Assembly: GCF_900102345.1 (NCBI RefSeq)
Contig: NZ_FNKB01000001.1
Location: forward strand, 372,001-436,000
Length of the DNA: 64,000 bases
Source of the DNA: Leucobacter chromiiresistens
GTDB lineage: Bacteria; Actinomycetota; Actinomycetes; Actinomycetales; Microbacteriaceae
Direction of reading: 5' to 3'
Under the pieces are notes generated by a model. That model searched no databases and had not been told where the DNA came from. It was given only the letters and a program-made list of their open reading frames with translations. Of this stretch, positions 54,442 through 63,309 are shown one piece after another. A program made the translations under genes and the position numbers. Each line of letters opens with the position of its first letter. Position 1 is the first letter of the stretch.

Positions 54442-55570
54442 GACCGCGCCGCAGGCGATCGACGGCAGCCGGGCCGCGCGCAAGGACGAGCACGTCGACC
54501 TCGCGCTCGGTCAGCAGGGCGACGCCGGGCGCAACGAGTTCGACGACCTCGATTTCGTGCACCAGGCGCTCGACGGCGTCGACGCCGAACGCGTCGATCT
54601 CGGCGTCGGCATCGCCTTCGGCGCCGGGCCGCAGCACGCCGCCGGACGGTGGCGCTGGGAGACGCCCTTCTACGTCAACGGCATGACGGGCGGCACCGAG
54701 CGCACGACCCGCATCAACCGCGAGCTCGCCATCGCGGCGCGCGAGACCGGGCTGCCGATGGCGTGCGGCTCGGTCTCGGTCGCGCTCGACGAGCCCGACG
54801 CCGCGCGCGGCTTCTCGGTGATCCGCGACGAGAACCCCGACGGCTTCGTCATGGCGAACCTCGGGGTGGGGCGCCCCGCCTCCGACGCGCCGCGGGCGGT
54901 CGAGCTGCTCGGGGCGAACGCCCTGCAGGTGCACGTGAACGCGGTGCAGGAGACGGCGATGCCCGAGGGCTCGCGCGACTTCTCGTCGTGGATCGCGTCG
55001 ATCGAGCAGCTCGCCGCCGCTTCGCCCGTTCCCGTGATCGTCAAGGAGGTCGGATTCGGCCTCAGCCGCAGCGCGCTGCGGCACCTCTCCGAGATCGGCG
55101 TCGGCATCGCCGACGTCGGCGGGCGCGGCGGCACCGACTTCCTGAAGATCGAGAACGCCCGGCGCCCGGCCGGCGAGTACGCGATGCTCGCCGGGTTCGG
55201 CCAGTCGGCCCTCGCGTGCCTCCTCGACGCCCCGCAGGGCGCCCCCGCGCTGCTCGCCTCCGGCGGGGTGCGCTCCCCGTTCGACGTGGTGAAGGCGCTG
55301 GCGGCCGGGGCCCAGGCCGTCGGCGTCGCGGGCGCGTTCCTCGCGGCGATCGGCCGCAACGGCGAGCCCGGCGGCGCCGAGCGCCTCATCGCCCTCGTGA
55401 ACGACTGGAAGCTGCGCACCCGCGCGGTCTACGCACTGCTCGGGGCGGCGACGCGAGACGATCTGCTCGCGACCGACCTCATCCTGCGCGGGCGGCTGCG
55501 GGAATTCTGCGCCGACCGCGGCGTTGACCTCAGTGCACTCGCTCTCCGATCGGAGGCGCCGCGCCCATGA
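54431..55570 (+). CDS. fni: Type 2 isopentenyl-diphosphate isomerase (FMN-dependent)
   Basis: 379 residues; interconverts IPP and DMAPP using reduced FMN. RKDEHVDLAL (17-26) is the conserved start, then PFYVNGMTGGTE, GSVSVALDEP, NALQVHVNAVQETAMPEG, KEVGFGLS and the phosphate-binding DVGGRGGTDFLKIEN, all as in Fni. GGAGG lies 5 bp before ATG 54431. Type 2 isomerase fits a mevalonate operon and differs from the Nudix type 1 enzyme common in other actinobacteria. Confidence 0.96.
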   Translation: MHSETAPQAIDGSRAARKDEHVDLALGQQGDAGRNEFDDLDFVHQALDGVDAERVDLGVGIAFGAGPQHAAGRWRWETPFYVNGMTGGTERTTRINRELAIAARETGLPMACGSVSVALDEPDAARGFSVIRDENPDGFVMANLGVGRPASDAPRAVELLGANALQVHVNAVQETAMPEGSRDFSSWIASIEQLAAASPVPVIVKEVGFGLSRSALRHLSEIGVGIADVGGRGGTDFLKIENARRPAGEYAMLAGFGQSALACLLDAPQGAPALLASGGVRSPFDVVKALAAGAQAVGVAGAFLAAIGRNGEPGGAERLIALVNDWKLRTRAVYALLGAATRDDLLATDLILRGRLREFCADRGVDLSALALRSEAPRP

Positions 55571-55689
55571 CCCGCCCGCGCACGCACCTCCAGCGCCAGC
55601 GCCTCCGCTGCATCGCGCCGCCCCGCATCTGCGGCGCCGCGCCGACCCCCACCCCGCACGCACGCACTCACTCACGAAGGAAGCCATGA
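55567..55689 (+). CDS. Possible 40-codon reading frame between fni and mvaA
   Basis: ATG 55567 overlaps the fni stop by ATGA, and its TGA at 55687-55689 overlaps the mvaA ATG by ATGA, as at other junctions of this operon. The predicted product has about ten Arg and several Pro, Cys at about 16 and 24, and no recognisable fold. No Shine-Dalgarno is needed if coupled. It may be a leader that couples fni and mvaA translation across a 115-bp gap, or a chance frame in GC-rich DNA. Confidence 0.3.
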   Translation: MTRPRTHLQRQRLRCIAPPRICGAAPTPTPHARTHSRRKP

Positions 55690-56753
55690 GCGTTCCCGAA
55701 CACGCCCACTGCGAGACCGTCACCGAGATCCCGACCAGCTGGGTCGGCCCCATCAGGATCACCGGCACCTCGGTCTCCGGTGAGATCTCGGTGCCCCTCG
55801 CCACGTACGAGACGCCGCTCTGGCCCTCGGTCGGGCGCGGTGCGCGCGTCTCCCGCGCCGTGGAGGGCGGCATCCGCACCGTCGTCACGGGCGAGCGCAT
55901 GACGCGCTCCGTGCTGTTCACCGCGCGCGGCGCCGTCGGCGCGCAGATCGCCGCGCAGACCATCGAGGCGCGCTTCGGCGAGCTGCAGGAGGTCGTGACG
56001 GGCGGCAGCCGCCACGCGAAGCTGCTCGAGGCGCACCCCGAGATCGTCGGCAATCTGCTCTTCGTGCGCTTCGCCTTCACCACCGGCGACGCGTCGGGCC
56101 ACAACATGGTCACGAACGCCGCCGACGCGCTGATGGAGCGCATCCTGTCGTGGGGGCTCGAGCTCGAGTACGGCTCCATCTCGGGCAACTACTGCTCCGA
56201 CAAGAAGGCGACCGCCGTCAACGGGATCCTGGGGCGCGGCCGCAGCGTGGTCGCTGAGATCCTGATCCCGCACGAGCTCGTGGCCAGCGGGCTGCGCACC
56301 GACGCCCAGCGGGTCACCGACATGGTGGTGCGCAAGAACCTCGTGGGCAGCACCATCGCCGGAGCCATCCGCTCGGCGAACGCGCACTACGCCAACATGC
56401 TGCTCGGCTTCTACCTCGCGACGGGGCAGGATGCGGCGAACATCGTCGAGGGATCGCAGGGGATCACCTACGCCGAGAACCGGGAGGAGGGCCTGTACTT
56501 CTCGTGCACCGTGCCCCACCTCATCGTCGGCACCGTCGGCAACGGCAAGCACCTGCCTCACATCGAGGAGGCGCTGACCCGGATCGGCTGCCGCGAGGAT
56601 CGCGAACCCGGCGAGAACGCGCGCCGGCTCGCCGAACTCATGGCGGCGACCGTGCTCTGCGGCGAGCTCTCGCTCATCGCGGCGCAGACGAACCCGGGCG
56701 AACTCATGGCCGCGCACCTGCGCATCGAGCGGAAGGAGACGCCGAACGCATGA
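55686..56753 (+). CDS. mvaA: 3-hydroxy-3-methylglutaryl-CoA reductase (class I)
   Basis: 355 residues; reduces HMG-CoA to mevalonate with NADPH, the committed step. TTGDASGHNMV (about 133-143), ISGNYCSDKKATAVNGILGRG (catalytic Lys), ANIVEGSQGITYAE and LIVGTVGNGKHLP agree with class I enzymes of Streptomyces mevalonate clusters. It is soluble, without the membrane domain of eukaryotic forms. GAAGGA precedes ATG 55686. Its stop overlaps mvaS by ATGA. Confidence 0.96.
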   Translation: MSVPEHAHCETVTEIPTSWVGPIRITGTSVSGEISVPLATYETPLWPSVGRGARVSRAVEGGIRTVVTGERMTRSVLFTARGAVGAQIAAQTIEARFGELQEVVTGGSRHAKLLEAHPEIVGNLLFVRFAFTTGDASGHNMVTNAADALMERILSWGLELEYGSISGNYCSDKKATAVNGILGRGRSVVAEILIPHELVASGLRTDAQRVTDMVVRKNLVGSTIAGAIRSANAHYANMLLGFYLATGQDAANIVEGSQGITYAENREEGLYFSCTVPHLIVGTVGNGKHLPHIEEALTRIGCREDREPGENARRLAELMAATVLCGELSLIAAQTNPGELMAAHLRIERKETPNA

Positions 56754-57895
56754 TCTCGATCGGCATTCACGACATCGAACTGGCGAGCACGCACCACCTG
56801 CTCGACCTCGGCACGCTGGCCGAGACCACGGGCGTCGACCCGGCGAAGTACCGGATCGGCCTCGGGCAGGACGAGTTCAGCGTTCCCGCGGCCGATGAGG
56901 ACATCGTCACCATGGGCGCCACCGCGGCCCTCGCGCTGCTCGACCGCAACGGACTCGACGGCGTGCGCACGCTGCTCTTCGCCACCGAGTCGGGTCTCGA
57001 CCACTCGAAGGCGGCCGGCGTGTTCGTGCACAAGCTGCTCGGCCTCCCGCCGCAGGTGCGCGTCGCCGAGATCAAGCAGGCCTGCTACGGCGGCACCGCC
57101 GCGATCCAGGCGGCGGTCGGCATCGTGCAGCGCAACCCGAATGAGCGCGTGCTCGTGATCGCGAGCGACATCGCCCGGTACGCGCTCGACTCGCCGGGAG
57201 AGCCGACGCAGGGCGCGGGCGCCGCCGCGATCCTCATCGCCGCCGACCCCGCGCTCGTCGAGATCGAACCCGCATCGGGGCTCTTCTCCGCCGACGTCGA
57301 CGACTTCTGGCGCCCCAACGACTCGTCGACAGCGATCGTCGACGGCGCCCTGTCGATCTCGGCGTACCTCGACGCCATGACGGGCGCCTGGGACGATCTG
57401 GCGGCGCACGGCGGGCCCGCGATCACCGACATCGACCGCCTCGTCTACCACCAGCCGTACACGAAGATGGCGCGCAAGGCGCAGGCCCGCCTCGGCGAGC
57501 ACACCGGCGTCGACCTCGGCGACGACGGGCTCGTGCCGGGCGCGATCTACAACCGCCGGCTCGGCAACGCGTACACGGCGTCGCTGTACGCCGGCGTCGC
57601 CTCGGTGCTCGACCACGAGCCCGACCTCGTCGGCAAGCGCCTCGGCATGTTCAGCTACGGCTCGGGCAGCGTGAGCGAGTTCTTGACCGGCATCGTGCAG
57701 CCCGCCGCGGCGTCGCGCGGCGACCGCTTCACGTCGGTGCTCGACGCGCGGGTGCCGCTGAGCGTGCCCGAGTACCGCGAGCTGCACGCCCGTGAACTGC
57801 CGAGCAGCACCGATGTCGAGACGCCGCGCGTCACGGAGGCCCCCTTCCGCTTCGCCGGCATCTCGGGCAGCGCCCGCCGGTACGAGCGCCGCTAG
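56750..57895 (+). CDS. mvaS: Hydroxymethylglutaryl-CoA synthase
   Basis: 381 residues; condenses acetyl-CoA with acetoacetyl-CoA to HMG-CoA. Catalytic Glu80 (FATESGLDHSK), nucleophile Cys112 (EIKQACYGGTAA) and His in LVYHQPYTKMARKA form the thiolase-like site. It lacks the thiolase second Cys, which separates it from KAS or thiolases. Last gene of the operon, followed by a hairpin at 57984-58025. The operon has no thiolase; the one at 14317-15489 could feed it. Confidence 0.96.
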   Translation: MISIGIHDIELASTHHLLDLGTLAETTGVDPAKYRIGLGQDEFSVPAADEDIVTMGATAALALLDRNGLDGVRTLLFATESGLDHSKAAGVFVHKLLGLPPQVRVAEIKQACYGGTAAIQAAVGIVQRNPNERVLVIASDIARYALDSPGEPTQGAGAAAILIAADPALVEIEPASGLFSADVDDFWRPNDSSTAIVDGALSISAYLDAMTGAWDDLAAHGGPAITDIDRLVYHQPYTKMARKAQARLGEHTGVDLGDDGLVPGAIYNRRLGNAYTASLYAGVASVLDHEPDLVGKRLGMFSYGSGSVSEFLTGIVQPAAASRGDRFTSVLDARVPLSVPEYRELHARELPSSTDVETPRVTEAPFRFAGISGSARRYERR

Positions 57896-57983
57896 GCGGG
57901 CGCCGCGCCCCCGCCCCGCCCCGCCTCGGCCCGCCGCGCGCCCCGCCCCGCCCCGCCCGGAACGCCGAGCCCCCGCCGAGACG

Positions 57984-58025
57984 CCGAGCCCCCGCCGAGA
58001 ACACGTTCTCTCGGCAGGGGCTCGG
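57984..58025. terminator. Hairpin between mvaS and ohr
   Basis: Arms 57984-58002 and 58005-58025 (core GCCGAG/CTCGGC and GAAC/GTTC) with one mismatch and a 2-nt bulge. Upstream at 57964-57981 the same GCCGAGCCCCCGCCGAG sequence is duplicated, so a second fold is possible. It can terminate both convergent units; no T-tract. Confidence 0.7.
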
Positions 58026-58057
58026 TGCGTCGGCGGGCGTTCGACGCCCGAAGAGAC

Positions 58058-58477
58058 TCAGTCGTCCGAGGCGGTGACCTTCACGTCGATGTTGCCGCGC
58101 GTCGCCTTCGAGTACGGGCACACCTGGTGGGCGGCGTCGGCAAGCTGCTGCGCCTGCTCGTGGTCGAGGTGCGGCAGCACGACCTCGAGCTCCACGGAGA
58201 GCTCGAACCCGCCGTCGACGTTGGCCAGATTGACGCGGGATCCCACGCTCGAATCCGAGATGTCGACCTTCTGCTCGCGCGCGACCGCCTGCAGCGCACC
58301 GTGGAAGCACGCCGCGTAGCCGGCGGCGAACAGCACCTCGGGGTTGGGGGCGCCGCCGGGGCCGCCCATCTCCTTCGGAGCGCGCAGATCGGTGTCGACG
58401 AGGCCGTCGACGCTTCTGACGTGGCCGTTGCGCCCGTCGCCGGTCGCGAGTGCCTCAGCGGTGTACATGATGCTCAT
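58058..58477 (-). CDS. ohr: Organic hydroperoxide resistance protein (Ohr)
   Basis: 139 residues, Ohr/OsmC fold. It reduces fatty-acid and other organic hydroperoxides with lipoyl dithiols. Cys57 in AAGYAACFHGAL is the peroxidatic residue and Cys120 in HQVCPYSKATRGN the resolving one; DTDLRAPKEMGGPGGAPNPE holds the conserved Arg and Glu. This arrangement marks Ohr rather than OsmC. No OhrR regulator is adjacent. Start ATG 58477 follows AAAGGGGAA. Confidence 0.95.
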   Translation of the reverse strand: MSIMYTAEALATGDGRNGHVRSVDGLVDTDLRAPKEMGGPGGAPNPEVLFAAGYAACFHGALQAVAREQKVDISDSSVGSRVNLANVDGGFELSVELEVVLPHLDHEQAQQLADAAHQVCPYSKATRGNIDVKVTASDD

Positions 58478-58565
58478 GAGTTCCCCTTTCAGTGGCGGGC
58501 GCTCGTGCCTGCCACGTTCGCAGGCTACGCCGATCGGCTGACGCCGTGCCGATACTCGCCCGAAG

Positions 58566-60029
58566 TCAGCTCAGAGCGGACACCGAGCCCGCGGCTGCCA
58601 CGCGATCCGGCGACGGCATCGCGACCTGCTCGACGTCGCGCCCGCCCCGCGCGCGACGGACGGCCTCGGCGACCACGAGCACGGCGAGATTCGGCGCGAG
58701 CGCGATCAGCCCCGAGTCCCAGCTGCCGATCGGTATCTCCGCGAACGTGATCACGGCGACCGTGAGCGAGCCCGTCACGATGCTGAGCCCGATCGGCCAC
58801 GCGCCGACGCGCACGCGATCGGCGAGTGCGATGGCGATGGCGGGTGCGAACTGCGTGGAGCAGCCGTAGGTGAGCAGCAGCAGCGCGCCGATGTCGGAGC
58901 GCACGAGCCCGAAGGCGAGCGCGAGCCCCGTCGCGGCGACGATGACGGCGTAGTTGCCGGTCATCTGGCGCCCGGCCGGCATGCTGCCGATCACGTTGCG
59001 GGTGATGAGCGTCGAGATGCCCATGACGATCGCCGAGGCGGGCACCATGGCCGCCGAGGCTCCCGCGATGGCCACGACGCCGACGAGCCAGTCGGGCAGG
59101 ATCGCCCCCGACATCGTGAGCAGCACCGTGTTGCCGGTCGTGTCGGCGGGCAGCACGAGTACGGCGGCGAGCCCGACGGTGATGGGCAGGAACAGCACCA
59201 GCTGGTAGATCGGCAGCCACTTCGCGTTGCTGCGGAGCACCTCGCCGCTCTTCGCGGCGAGCACGGGCGGCCAGAGATGCGGCAGCGTGTTGAAGCTGGA
59301 GCCGATGACGGTGACGAGGGTGGCGGTGATGAAGAACACCGGGTCGTATCCGTCGACCTGCATGGTGAGGAGCACGGGTGCCTCGCGCGCGATCTGCGCG
59401 AAGATCTCGGGAATGCCGCCGAAGGAGATGATGAGGCCCGCGGCGATGACGATCATCGCGACCACCATCATGACGTCTTTGAGGATCGCCACGCGGGCGA
59501 TGCCCCGCAGCCCCGACCAGGCGACGAACAGCGCGACGAGGATGCTCGCGACGACCATGCTCAGGCCGCGCGCCCCCTCGCTGCCCGTGGCGAGCTCGAC
59601 GATCAGCCCGAGGCCCGTGATCTGCAGTTGCAGGTACGGGATCAGCGCGAGGGCGCCGATCACCGACACGACGCGGCCGAGCCACCTGCTGCGGAAGCGA
59701 TCCTCGAAGAAGTCGCCCATGGTGAGGTAGCCGCGGCGCTGCCCGAACTCGCGGATGCGGGGCGCCACGAAGTAGAGGCCGAGCCACGAGATGGTGAGGT
59801 ACGCGACGGCGAAGGTGGCGCTGACGCCGCCGCCGAACGCGATGCCGGCGAGACCCAGGAAGCTGAACGTGGTCAGCGATTCGCCGGCCTGGAGGAACCA
59901 CGAGGTCCACTTCGGGTTGCTGCGCTCGCCGACGGTCCAGGTGCTCATGCTCTTCTGGCGCCGACGGCTGGCCATGCCGAGCGCGCCGATCAGCACGATG
60001 CCGGCCACGATCATGATGGAGAGCGTCAT
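58566..60029 (-). CDS. Sodium:solute symporter (SSF family)
   Basis: 487 residues, about 13 hydrophobic helices. SSF features are SMSTWTVGERSNPKW at the start, LQAGESLTTFSFLGLAGIAFGGG, WLGLYFVAPRIREFGQRRGYLTMGDFFEDRF and GLRGIARVAILKDVMMV. It would import an organic solute with Na+. ATG 60029 overlaps the small upstream gene by ATGA, and that gene overlaps the amidase, so this is a coupled operon. An amide or acid product linked to the amidase is the likely cargo. Confidence 0.9.
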   Translation of the reverse strand: MTLSIMIVAGIVLIGALGMASRRRQKSMSTWTVGERSNPKWTSWFLQAGESLTTFSFLGLAGIAFGGGVSATFAVAYLTISWLGLYFVAPRIREFGQRRGYLTMGDFFEDRFRSRWLGRVVSVIGALALIPYLQLQITGLGLIVELATGSEGARGLSMVVASILVALFVAWSGLRGIARVAILKDVMMVVAMIVIAAGLIISFGGIPEIFAQIAREAPVLLTMQVDGYDPVFFITATLVTVIGSSFNTLPHLWPPVLAAKSGEVLRSNAKWLPIYQLVLFLPITVGLAAVLVLPADTTGNTVLLTMSGAILPDWLVGVVAIAGASAAMVPASAIVMGISTLITRNVIGSMPAGRQMTGNYAVIVAATGLALAFGLVRSDIGALLLLTYGCSTQFAPAIAIALADRVRVGAWPIGLSIVTGSLTVAVITFAEIPIGSWDSGLIALAPNLAVLVVAEAVRRARGGRDVEQVAMPSPDRVAAAGSVSALS

Positions 60030-60334
60030 CGCACGCCCTCGCTGTCCTCTGCGGCGATGCGCGCGGCGCGGATCTGCTCGATCTGCCGGGTCGCGAAGCG
60101 CTCCGCCTCCTGCTGGTCGGCCTCACGGCCGCCCGCCCGGAGGTAGAGCGTCTCGACGATCTGCAGGGCGGCGACGGAGAGCAGCACCATCAGCGCACTC
60201 CACACGAGCACTGCGGGGAGGCCGAGCCAGAGGGTCGGCTCCTGCGCGAACGGCAGGAAGGGCATCGCGAAGAATCCGAGGGCGGGAACGCTCACGATCG
60301 CGAGCCTTCCGGGGGTGAACAGTCGTGGTTTCAT
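60026..60334 (-). CDS. Small two-helix membrane protein, probable SSF partner
   Basis: 102 residues. Two hydrophobic segments (about 12-28 and 36-60) followed by a charged Glu/Arg/Gln tail (EADQQEAERFATRQIEQIRAARIAAEDSE). Small proteins of the DUF3311/DUF997 type occupy this position ahead of SSF symporters such as PanF, and may be needed for their stability. ATG 60334 overlaps the amidase stop. Family assignment is tentative. Confidence 0.65.
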   Translation of the reverse strand: MKPRLFTPGRLAIVSVPALGFFAMPFLPFAQEPTLWLGLPAVLVWSALMVLLSVAALQIVETLYLRAGGREADQQEAERFATRQIEQIRAARIAAEDSEGVR

Positions 60335-61767
60335 CGTGCTTCGTTGCTCCAATGGCGTGATTCGGCGGGGAGGTGGGGGGTGCGACGGGCGAACCCGGTG
60401 AGGGTCTCGAAGGCCTTGGCGATCCCGAGCAGCCGGAGGTCGCTGCCGAAGGGGCCGACCATCTGCAGGCCGACGGGCAGCGCCTCGGCGGTGAACCCGG
60501 CGGGTACGGAGAGCGCGGGGGTGCCGAGCATCGTGATCGTCGTCGCCGCGCGCATCCAGTCGAGGTAGTGGGCCTGCGCTTCTCCCGCGACGGTGCGCGG
60601 GTAGTCCCACTCGACGGGGAACGGCGCGACCGTGGCCGCCGGTGCGAGCAGCACGTCGAAGCGCTCGAAGAACCGCGCGGCCTCGCGCATCAGCGTCGTC
60701 TGGCGCTCCTGCGCGCGCATGACGTCGCGGCCGGTCAGTGTGCGCCCCTGCTCGATGTTCCAGGTGAGGCGATCGTTGAAGTCATCGGGGTGGACGTCGA
60801 GCTGATCGCCCCAGGCGATCTCGAACTCCGCGGCCCGCAGCGTGAGGAAGGCGTCGGCGGCACCGGCGAGGTCGGGGCACGCGATCTCGACGTTCGCCCC
60901 CTGCTCGGCGAATCGGGAGACGGCCTCCTCCAGCACCGCCGCGACGTCGGCCGCGAGCGGCGCCTGGCCGCCGAGGGTCGGCGCCCAGGCCACGCGCAGC
61001 CCGCGGAGATCGGCGACCGCGGGTGCGGCGCCGAGCGCCGGCGCCGCGACGGGCGTGCCCGGGTCGGGCACGCCGATGACGGAGAGCAGCAGGGCGACGT
61101 CGTCGACGGTGCGCCCCATCGGGCCGGCCGTCGTGAGCGGCGTGAGCAGGTTCGTCGCCTCCGCCTCGGGCACGACGCCCGGCGAGGGCCGCAGGCCGAC
61201 GACGTTGCAGAACGATGCGGGGTTGCGCAGCGATCCGCCCATGTCGCTCCCATCGGCGAGCGCGACCTGCCGCGCCGCCAGCGCTGCTGCGGCGCCGCCG
61301 CTGCTGCCTCCGGCCGAGCGGTCGAGCGCGTAGGGGTTGCGGGTCGCGCCGAAGACGCGGTTGACCGAGTGCGACCCCGCGGCGTACTCGGGCACGTTCG
61401 TCTTCCCGAGCACGATCGCGCCCGCGTCGCGCATCCGCCGCACGTGCGCGGCATCGCGCTCGGGAACGTGCTCGGCGTGCCGGATCGAGCCGTACGTCGT
61501 GCGCAGGCCCGCCGTGTCGTGCGTGTCTTTGACGCCGACCGGGATGCCGAAGAGCGGCAGGCGCGGATCGGGCCCCTCCGCGTCGAGGCGGGCGGCGCGG
61601 CGCAGCGCACCGTCGGCGTCGACCGTGACCATCGCGTTGACGGCGGAGCCGCGCTCGATGCGGTCGAGGTGGGCGGTCACCGCCTCGACGGCGCTGATCT
61701 CGCGTGCGCCGAGCGCCGCTCGCAGTTCGGTCGCGGAGAGCTCGGTGAGTTCGGCCGGATCGGCCAT
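60331..61767 (-). CDS. Amidase (amidase signature family)
   Basis: 478 residues. Ser-cisSer-Lys triad: Lys80 in GIPVGVKDTHDTAG, Ser155 in SAGGSSGGAAAAL, and nucleophile Ser179 in DGSDMGGSLRNPASF. C-terminal TMLGTPALSVPAGF and LPVGLQMVGPFGSD are typical. It hydrolyses a carboxamide to acid and ammonia; aryl or alkyl choice is unknown. It is not GatA, since no gatC/gatB are near. First gene of the amidase/small protein/SSF operon, downstream of the AsnC regulator on the same strand. Confidence 0.9.
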   Translation of the reverse strand: MADPAELTELSATELRAALGAREISAVEAVTAHLDRIERGSAVNAMVTVDADGALRRAARLDAEGPDPRLPLFGIPVGVKDTHDTAGLRTTYGSIRHAEHVPERDAAHVRRMRDAGAIVLGKTNVPEYAAGSHSVNRVFGATRNPYALDRSAGGSSGGAAAALAARQVALADGSDMGGSLRNPASFCNVVGLRPSPGVVPEAEATNLLTPLTTAGPMGRTVDDVALLLSVIGVPDPGTPVAAPALGAAPAVADLRGLRVAWAPTLGGQAPLAADVAAVLEEAVSRFAEQGANVEIACPDLAGAADAFLTLRAAEFEIAWGDQLDVHPDDFNDRLTWNIEQGRTLTGRDVMRAQERQTTLMREAARFFERFDVLLAPAATVAPFPVEWDYPRTVAGEAQAHYLDWMRAATTITMLGTPALSVPAGFTAEALPVGLQMVGPFGSDLRLLGIAKAFETLTGFARRTPHLPAESRHWSNEAR

Positions 61768-61788
61768 ACGTGATTCCCATCGTCATTG

Positions 61789-61811
61789 ACTTACGACTAC
61801 GGTCAGTAAGT
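61789..61811 (-). promoter_or_regulatory. Inverted repeat upstream of the amidase operon, candidate AsnC/Lrp site
   Basis: ACTTAC (61789-61794) and GTAAGT (61806-61811), 11-bp spacer, in the AT-rich 92-bp gap before the amidase start. Lrp/AsnC proteins bind such degenerate repeats, and a regulator of that family lies upstream. Inferred. Confidence 0.5.
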
Positions 61812-61859
61812 AAATCACGACTTGCGAGTTATGCCAAGAACCTGCGTAGGATTTTTGGT

Positions 61860-62834
61860 TTACGCCTCCACCGTGTCGACGAGGCGCCCGCTCCGCTTCA
61901 CCACGCGCGTGATGAGCGCCGGATGCAGGCGGCCCGCCAGCCTCGTCCACTCGTCGTGCAGCAGACGGCGCACGTGCGGAAGGTCATCGGCGGCGAAGTG
62001 CGCGATCAGCGAGCGCTCCCCCAGCAGCTCCGCCACGTAACGGCTCTCGGGCAGCGCGGCGATCGCCTCGCCCACCTCGCGCACCTGCGCGGGCGCGCAG
62101 TCGATTCGCACGCACGTCTCGATGCGGAAGCCGAGCAGCCGCGGATCGACGAGCACGCGCGTGGCGAGCGCACCCCGCTGCTGCAGATCGCCGAGCCGCT
62201 TCCGCGCCGTGGGCTCCGTCACCCCCGCAACCTCCGCGAGCTCGGCCGCACTCGCCCGGCCGTCGCGCTCCAGCGCCTGCACGATCGCGCTGTCGGCCGC
62301 GTCGAGCTGCTCGGGAAGCGCCGTCGACTCCTCTACCCGCGGCCCCGCCCCCAGGAGCGCCGTCTCGGCCGCGGAGAGCAGCCCCGGCTGCCAATCGGCG
62401 TTCGTCTTGAAGTAGTGCAGCACCGGCGTGGCCGAGACCTCCAGCACCCCCGCATAGGCGGGGATCACCGACAGCGTCATCGTGCCGAGATCGAACAACT
62501 GCTCGTGCACCTCGACCAGCACGCTCGACGGGTTCGCGAGCACGAAGACGTAGACGACACCCGGGTGCTCGGCCAGCTCCCGCGCCAGCGATTCGAGGCG
62601 CGACGGCTTGCACGTCACCTCGATCACGCAGGTCGGGCCGAGGTTGCGCAGCCCCACCACCGACACCATCCCCGATTCGAGCAGCACCCTGCCCCGCCGG
62701 GCCACGGTGCGCAGCGGTTCGTCGAGCGCCCGCGCGACCGCGCTCCACGACGCCCTGCCGTCGACCTGCAGCGCGCCGACGATGCGGCGATCCAGCTCGG
62801 AAAGCACGTCAAGCACCCCTGGGCCCTCCCTCAT
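61860..62834 (-). CDS. Lrp/AsnC-family regulator with two AsnC modules
   Basis: 324 residues, twice the usual size: HTH at about 8-55 (LDRRIVGALQVDGRASWSAVARALDEPLRTVARR), RAM-like domain about 65-140, then a second HTH at about 177-225 (LDAADSAIVQALERDGRASAAELAEVAGVTEPTARKRL) and a second RAM domain about 230-305. Fused AsnC proteins are common in actinobacteria and sense amino acids. It ends 92 bp before the amidase on the same strand, so it may regulate that operon or be co-transcribed with it. Confidence 0.9.
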   Translation of the reverse strand: MREGPGVLDVLSELDRRIVGALQVDGRASWSAVARALDEPLRTVARRGRVLLESGMVSVVGLRNLGPTCVIEVTCKPSRLESLARELAEHPGVVYVFVLANPSSVLVEVHEQLFDLGTMTLSVIPAYAGVLEVSATPVLHYFKTNADWQPGLLSAAETALLGAGPRVEESTALPEQLDAADSAIVQALERDGRASAAELAEVAGVTEPTARKRLGDLQQRGALATRVLVDPRLLGFRIETCVRIDCAPAQVREVGEAIAALPESRYVAELLGERSLIAHFAADDLPHVRRLLHDEWTRLAGRLHPALITRVVKRSGRLVDTVEA

Positions 62835-62872
62835 TGCGTCCGTTCACTCGATCGTAGCCACCGCAGCCGGCT

Positions 62873-62917
62873 CCGCGCGCCGGGCAGCCGCGCGCCGGGC
62901 AGCCGCGCGCCGGGCCG
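62873..62917. repeat. 15-bp tandem repeat, three copies
   Basis: CCGCGCGCCGGGCAG at 62873-62887 and 62888-62902, third copy with two changes to 62917. It lies between the AsnC start and the small gene at 62992, in a divergent gap. Confidence 0.8.
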
Positions 62918-62991
62918 GCGCATCCCACCACATCGCGCACGCGCCTGCAATCCCCTGGCCCGCCGCCCGACCGCGCGCGGTCGTGGGTGGC

Positions 62992-63207
62992 ATGACGAAT
63001 CACGACGACATCAAGCAGCCCCTCGACCATCTGCCGCCGCAGGAGGAGCGCGACGAGGTGGGCGAGGCGTCCGAAGCCGACAAGCCGAGCTACCCGACCT
63101 CAGACGCGACGCCCTCGGGCCCCGCCCAGGCGTCGCCCGCCACCGCGGCCGAGCCGACCGAGCCGAACCGGCACGGCATCGACAAGCTCCCCCCGTCGGG
63201 GCGGTGA
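62992..63207 (+). CDS. Small hydrophilic protein of unknown function
   Basis: 71 residues from ATG 62992, with GGGTGG just upstream. Highly charged and Pro/Ala/Thr/Ser-rich (QPLDHLPPQEERDEVGEA... NRHGIDKLPPSGR), with no Cys and no hydrophobic segment, so likely disordered. The repeated LPP motifs near both ends are notable. I do not recognise a family. Codon use fits the neighbourhood. Confidence 0.6.
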   Translation: MTNHDDIKQPLDHLPPQEERDEVGEASEADKPSYPTSDATPSGPAQASPATAAEPTEPNRHGIDKLPPSGR

Positions 63208-63309
63208 GGCGCGAGCCGCATGGCGGAGTCCCCCTCATACAACCCCGACGCGCCGGAGGATCGGCCCGATTCGAACTCGCGTCGCCCCCGCGGTACGGTG
63301 GAGGTGTGC

